Shown here: one piece after another, positions 13,995 through 15,793 of the stretch | Layout of the letters: each line of letters begins with the position of its first letter | Position numbering within the stretch: position 1 is the first letter of the stretch | Assembly: GCA_021774205.1 (NCBI GenBank) | Contig: JAJFJI010000149.1 | Location: forward strand, 1-15,793 | Origin: Nitrosomonas sp. | GTDB lineage: Bacteria; Pseudomonadota; Gammaproteobacteria; Burkholderiales; Nitrosomonadaceae | Length of the DNA: 15,793 bases | Direction: 5' to 3' | The notes under the pieces: model-generated | Databases searched by the model: none | Told to the model about the DNA's origin: nothing | Seen by the model: the letters and a program-made list of their open reading frames with translations, nothing else | Program-made: the position numbers and the translations under genes

Positions 13995-15793
13995 ATGGAC
14001 TCTAAATTTAAGATTACCGGTTTTTTTATTTTATCGCTGGCCTGGCTAGGCTTTGCTTACCAGATGGGCCGTTCAATTCCCGATCAGCAACTTTGGTTTG
14101 CCGTATTCGCCACCTTGTTATTCGGGTTGCCACTGTACCTTGCCGCAACTTACGCCGTTACTGTCCGAAAGATTCATTACGCAAATCAGTTTCGCAACCT
14201 GGGTATTTTGCACTGGTTTTTAACGCGCCGACTGCTGGCCTATATCGGCTGGTTGCTTTGGTCTATCACATTTGCCTATTTATTGCTGCTTTACCTTGGC
14301 ACTGCAAAAACGCTGGAATGGATTGCTTTTGCGATGACTGTGCCGGTATTCGCCATTATCCATGCGATTTTTACGCCCATCACAACACAAGAATACAAGC
14401 CATACATAGCGGCACATAAAACACTGGTCTGGGCACGCTGGACGACAGCCCTGATAATGGCAATATTTTATGTTTTCCTGGTGAAATTTATTGGCGGGAA
14501 GCATCAGTACACATCATTATCACACGCTATAGAAATGAGCGAAAAAGTAGATGGCGCCAGCAACAGTATCCTGGTGCTGGAAACAACCCGGTTACTGGGC
14601 ATTCTCGAAGGATTCAAAAACTATGTGCTCAGCAATCTGCACACGCTGAATGATCCGCTTTATCTGCTGTTAATCTTTATCGGCAGTCTGATGCTTTTTT
14701 ATCATGTCGCACTTGCGCTTTCCAGCTTTATGTTATCAATCACCGAATATCGCCGGGTACTAGGACCCATACAGGATTCCGATCAACCTCCCCGCATACC
14801 ACCCCGGTCGTTAGCCATTACATCAGCGCTTGTTACGTTCTTTGTGCTGTTTATTTTCGTTCCAACAACGGCTTATTTAGATGGATGGCTGCACGCCAGC
14901 CCAAAAGTAGTCGAACATTTACGCAAGTCACAAAGTCTTGCAATCGATACCGTGGAAATGGTCGAGAATGAATACTACAAGCCGGGCACCATTGCGCAAA
15001 CAACACAAGCTTATCTCGATATTGCCAGTGAATTAGACGCTTCCATCAATGAATTGATGGAAGCGTCGGATATTGGTTTTCAGCGTATGGCAGCCAATGT
15101 TGATGATTATTTAGATTGGTACTACAGTCTGACAGGAGAATATGCGCGCATAGCAGCCCTGGCGACAGGCGTACTTGAAAAACAAATGGTTGAGAAACTG
15201 GAAAGTTACCTCATGAAAGAAAACGCATTTGGCCCAATACAGCAATCCATTGACGACGCACTGGAAAAGAACCAGCAATTACGTAATAGATACCTGGAAA
15301 GTGTTAACCAGATTTTAGCTGAAAATCGCATCCAGCCCACCACCGCACAAGTAGAAATCTCCCAGCAATCCCCACTCGATGCGCTGAAACAACCCCCTAG
15401 TCACAGTGTCATTGTCAATCTGGAAAACCGTTTACTGCTTTCAGGAGGTGCAGGTGCTGCGGGTGCAGTTACCGGCGCGATCGCCGGAAAAGTAACGGCC
15501 AAGGTTGTCGGCAAGGGCGCCATTAAACTCGGCGCCCAGGCCTTGATTAAAGTAACTGCTGGAAAAGCGGTCAGCGTATTAGGTGGCGCCGCTGCCGGTG
15601 CGGCAGGCGGTGCAGCAATTGGCTCTGTTATTCCCGGCGCCGGAACCGCCATCGGTGCGGCAGTAGGTGGTGTCATTGGTGGAATAACGGTTGGTATATC
15701 GGTAGAGAAATTACTGCTAATGCTTGAAGAATCCTTTTCACGGGAAGAATTTAAGCGTCAAATCCTGGAAGCCATTGAAGAAGCACGGGTAGA
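13995..15793 (+). CDS. Polytopic membrane protein with glycine-zipper segments, C-terminus outside the window
   Basis: An open frame of 599 codons runs to the right edge from the ATG at 13995, with an in-frame TAG 15 bp before it. The protein has about seven hydrophobic segments (near 8-24, 33-55, 80-102, 108-128, 150-166, 221-247, 273-294). A helical, polar region follows (about 300-480) holding DYLDWYYSLTGEYARIA (371-387). Then come two glycine/alanine-rich stretches (481-500 and 527-568) with repeated GxxxG spacing such as GAAVGGVIGG, and a charged helix from 571. The zipper pattern resembles membrane-inserting or oligomerising segments. I do not recognise the family. It begins 42 bp after the dehydrogenase stop and could be co-transcribed. 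No clear ribosome binding site is seen. Confidence 0.82.
   Translation, partial: MDSKFKITGFFILSLAWLGFAYQMGRSIPDQQLWFAVFATLLFGLPLYLAATYAVTVRKIHYANQFRNLGILHWFLTRRLLAYIGWLLWSITFAYLLLLYLGTAKTLEWIAFAMTVPVFAIIHAIFTPITTQEYKPYIAAHKTLVWARWTTALIMAIFYVFLVKFIGGKHQYTSLSHAIEMSEKVDGASNSILVLETTRLLGILEGFKNYVLSNLHTLNDPLYLLLIFIGSLMLFYHVALALSSFMLSITEYRRVLGPIQDSDQPPRIPPRSLAITSALVTFFVLFIFVPTTAYLDGWLHASPKVVEHLRKSQSLAIDTVEMVENEYYKPGTIAQTTQAYLDIASELDASINELMEASDIGFQRMAANVDDYLDWYYSLTGEYARIAALATGVLEKQMVEKLESYLMKENAFGPIQQSIDDALEKNQQLRNRYLESVNQILAENRIQPTTAQVEISQQSPLDALKQPPSHSVIVNLENRLLLSGGAGAAGAVTGAIAGKVTAKVVGKGAIKLGAQALIKVTAGKAVSVLGGAAAGAAGGAAIGSVIPGAGTAIGAAVGGVIGGITVGISVEKLLLMLEESFSREEFKRQILEAIEEARV

Noticed and set aside
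15401..15676. Minus-strand frame rich in proline and alanine
   Set aside because: It is the reverse of the glycine/alanine-rich coding segment of the membrane protein at 13995-15793; the composition is a by-product of that sequence.

Overview
The window looks chromosomal and comes from a moderately AT-rich Gram-negative bacterium. The best guess is a betaproteobacterium close to Nitrosomonas. The grounds are the gene set (APS-reductase sulfate assimilation with CysI, a DUF934 protein and no CysJ or CysC), the c-type cytochromes and the protein sequences themselves. This is recognition from memory, not a database result.

Left part (1-7750, minus strand): a sulfate-assimilation cluster transcribed right to left. 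The order is a TauE/SafE-type permease, a 76-residue unknown protein, cysI (sulfite reductase haemoprotein), a DUF934 gene, cysH (APS-reductase type), cysD and cysN (ATP sulfurylase). After a 134-bp gap comes the first 329 codons of a large FAD-dependent oxidoreductase that runs off the left edge. Together these genes would take sulfate to APS (CysDN), APS to sulfite (CysH) and sulfite to sulfide (CysI). The permease could move a sulfur oxyanion across the membrane. CysI, DUF934 and cysH are packed 2 and 0 bp apart, which suggests coupled translation.

Middle (7751-8895): a divergent control region with three TTATAA boxes, then a CysB-type LysR regulator that retains the sulfate-binding residues. 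It is the obvious activator of the cluster.

Right part (9013-15793, plus strand): a membrane-anchored mono-haem cytochrome c with a His-rich tail, a DUF3293 gene, a gene-poor stretch, a di-haem oxidoreductase (DHOR/DUF1111 type) with its own terminator, a semialdehyde dehydrogenase, and a polytopic membrane protein with glycine-zipper segments that runs off the right edge.

The most notable structure is an 80-bp direct repeat. The last codons and downstream flank of the DUF3293 gene (9972-10051) recur at 12467-12546, just before the dehydrogenase gene. The repeat brackets a 2.4-kb block holding the di-haem oxidoreductase gene and apparently decayed sequence. The last 38 bp are identical and the preceding 42 bp carry 9 changes. 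The block therefore looks like a later insertion, or the remains of a duplication, at the 3' end of a conserved gene. No integrase or transposase is visible in it. I see no tRNA, rRNA, CRISPR array or intact insertion sequence.
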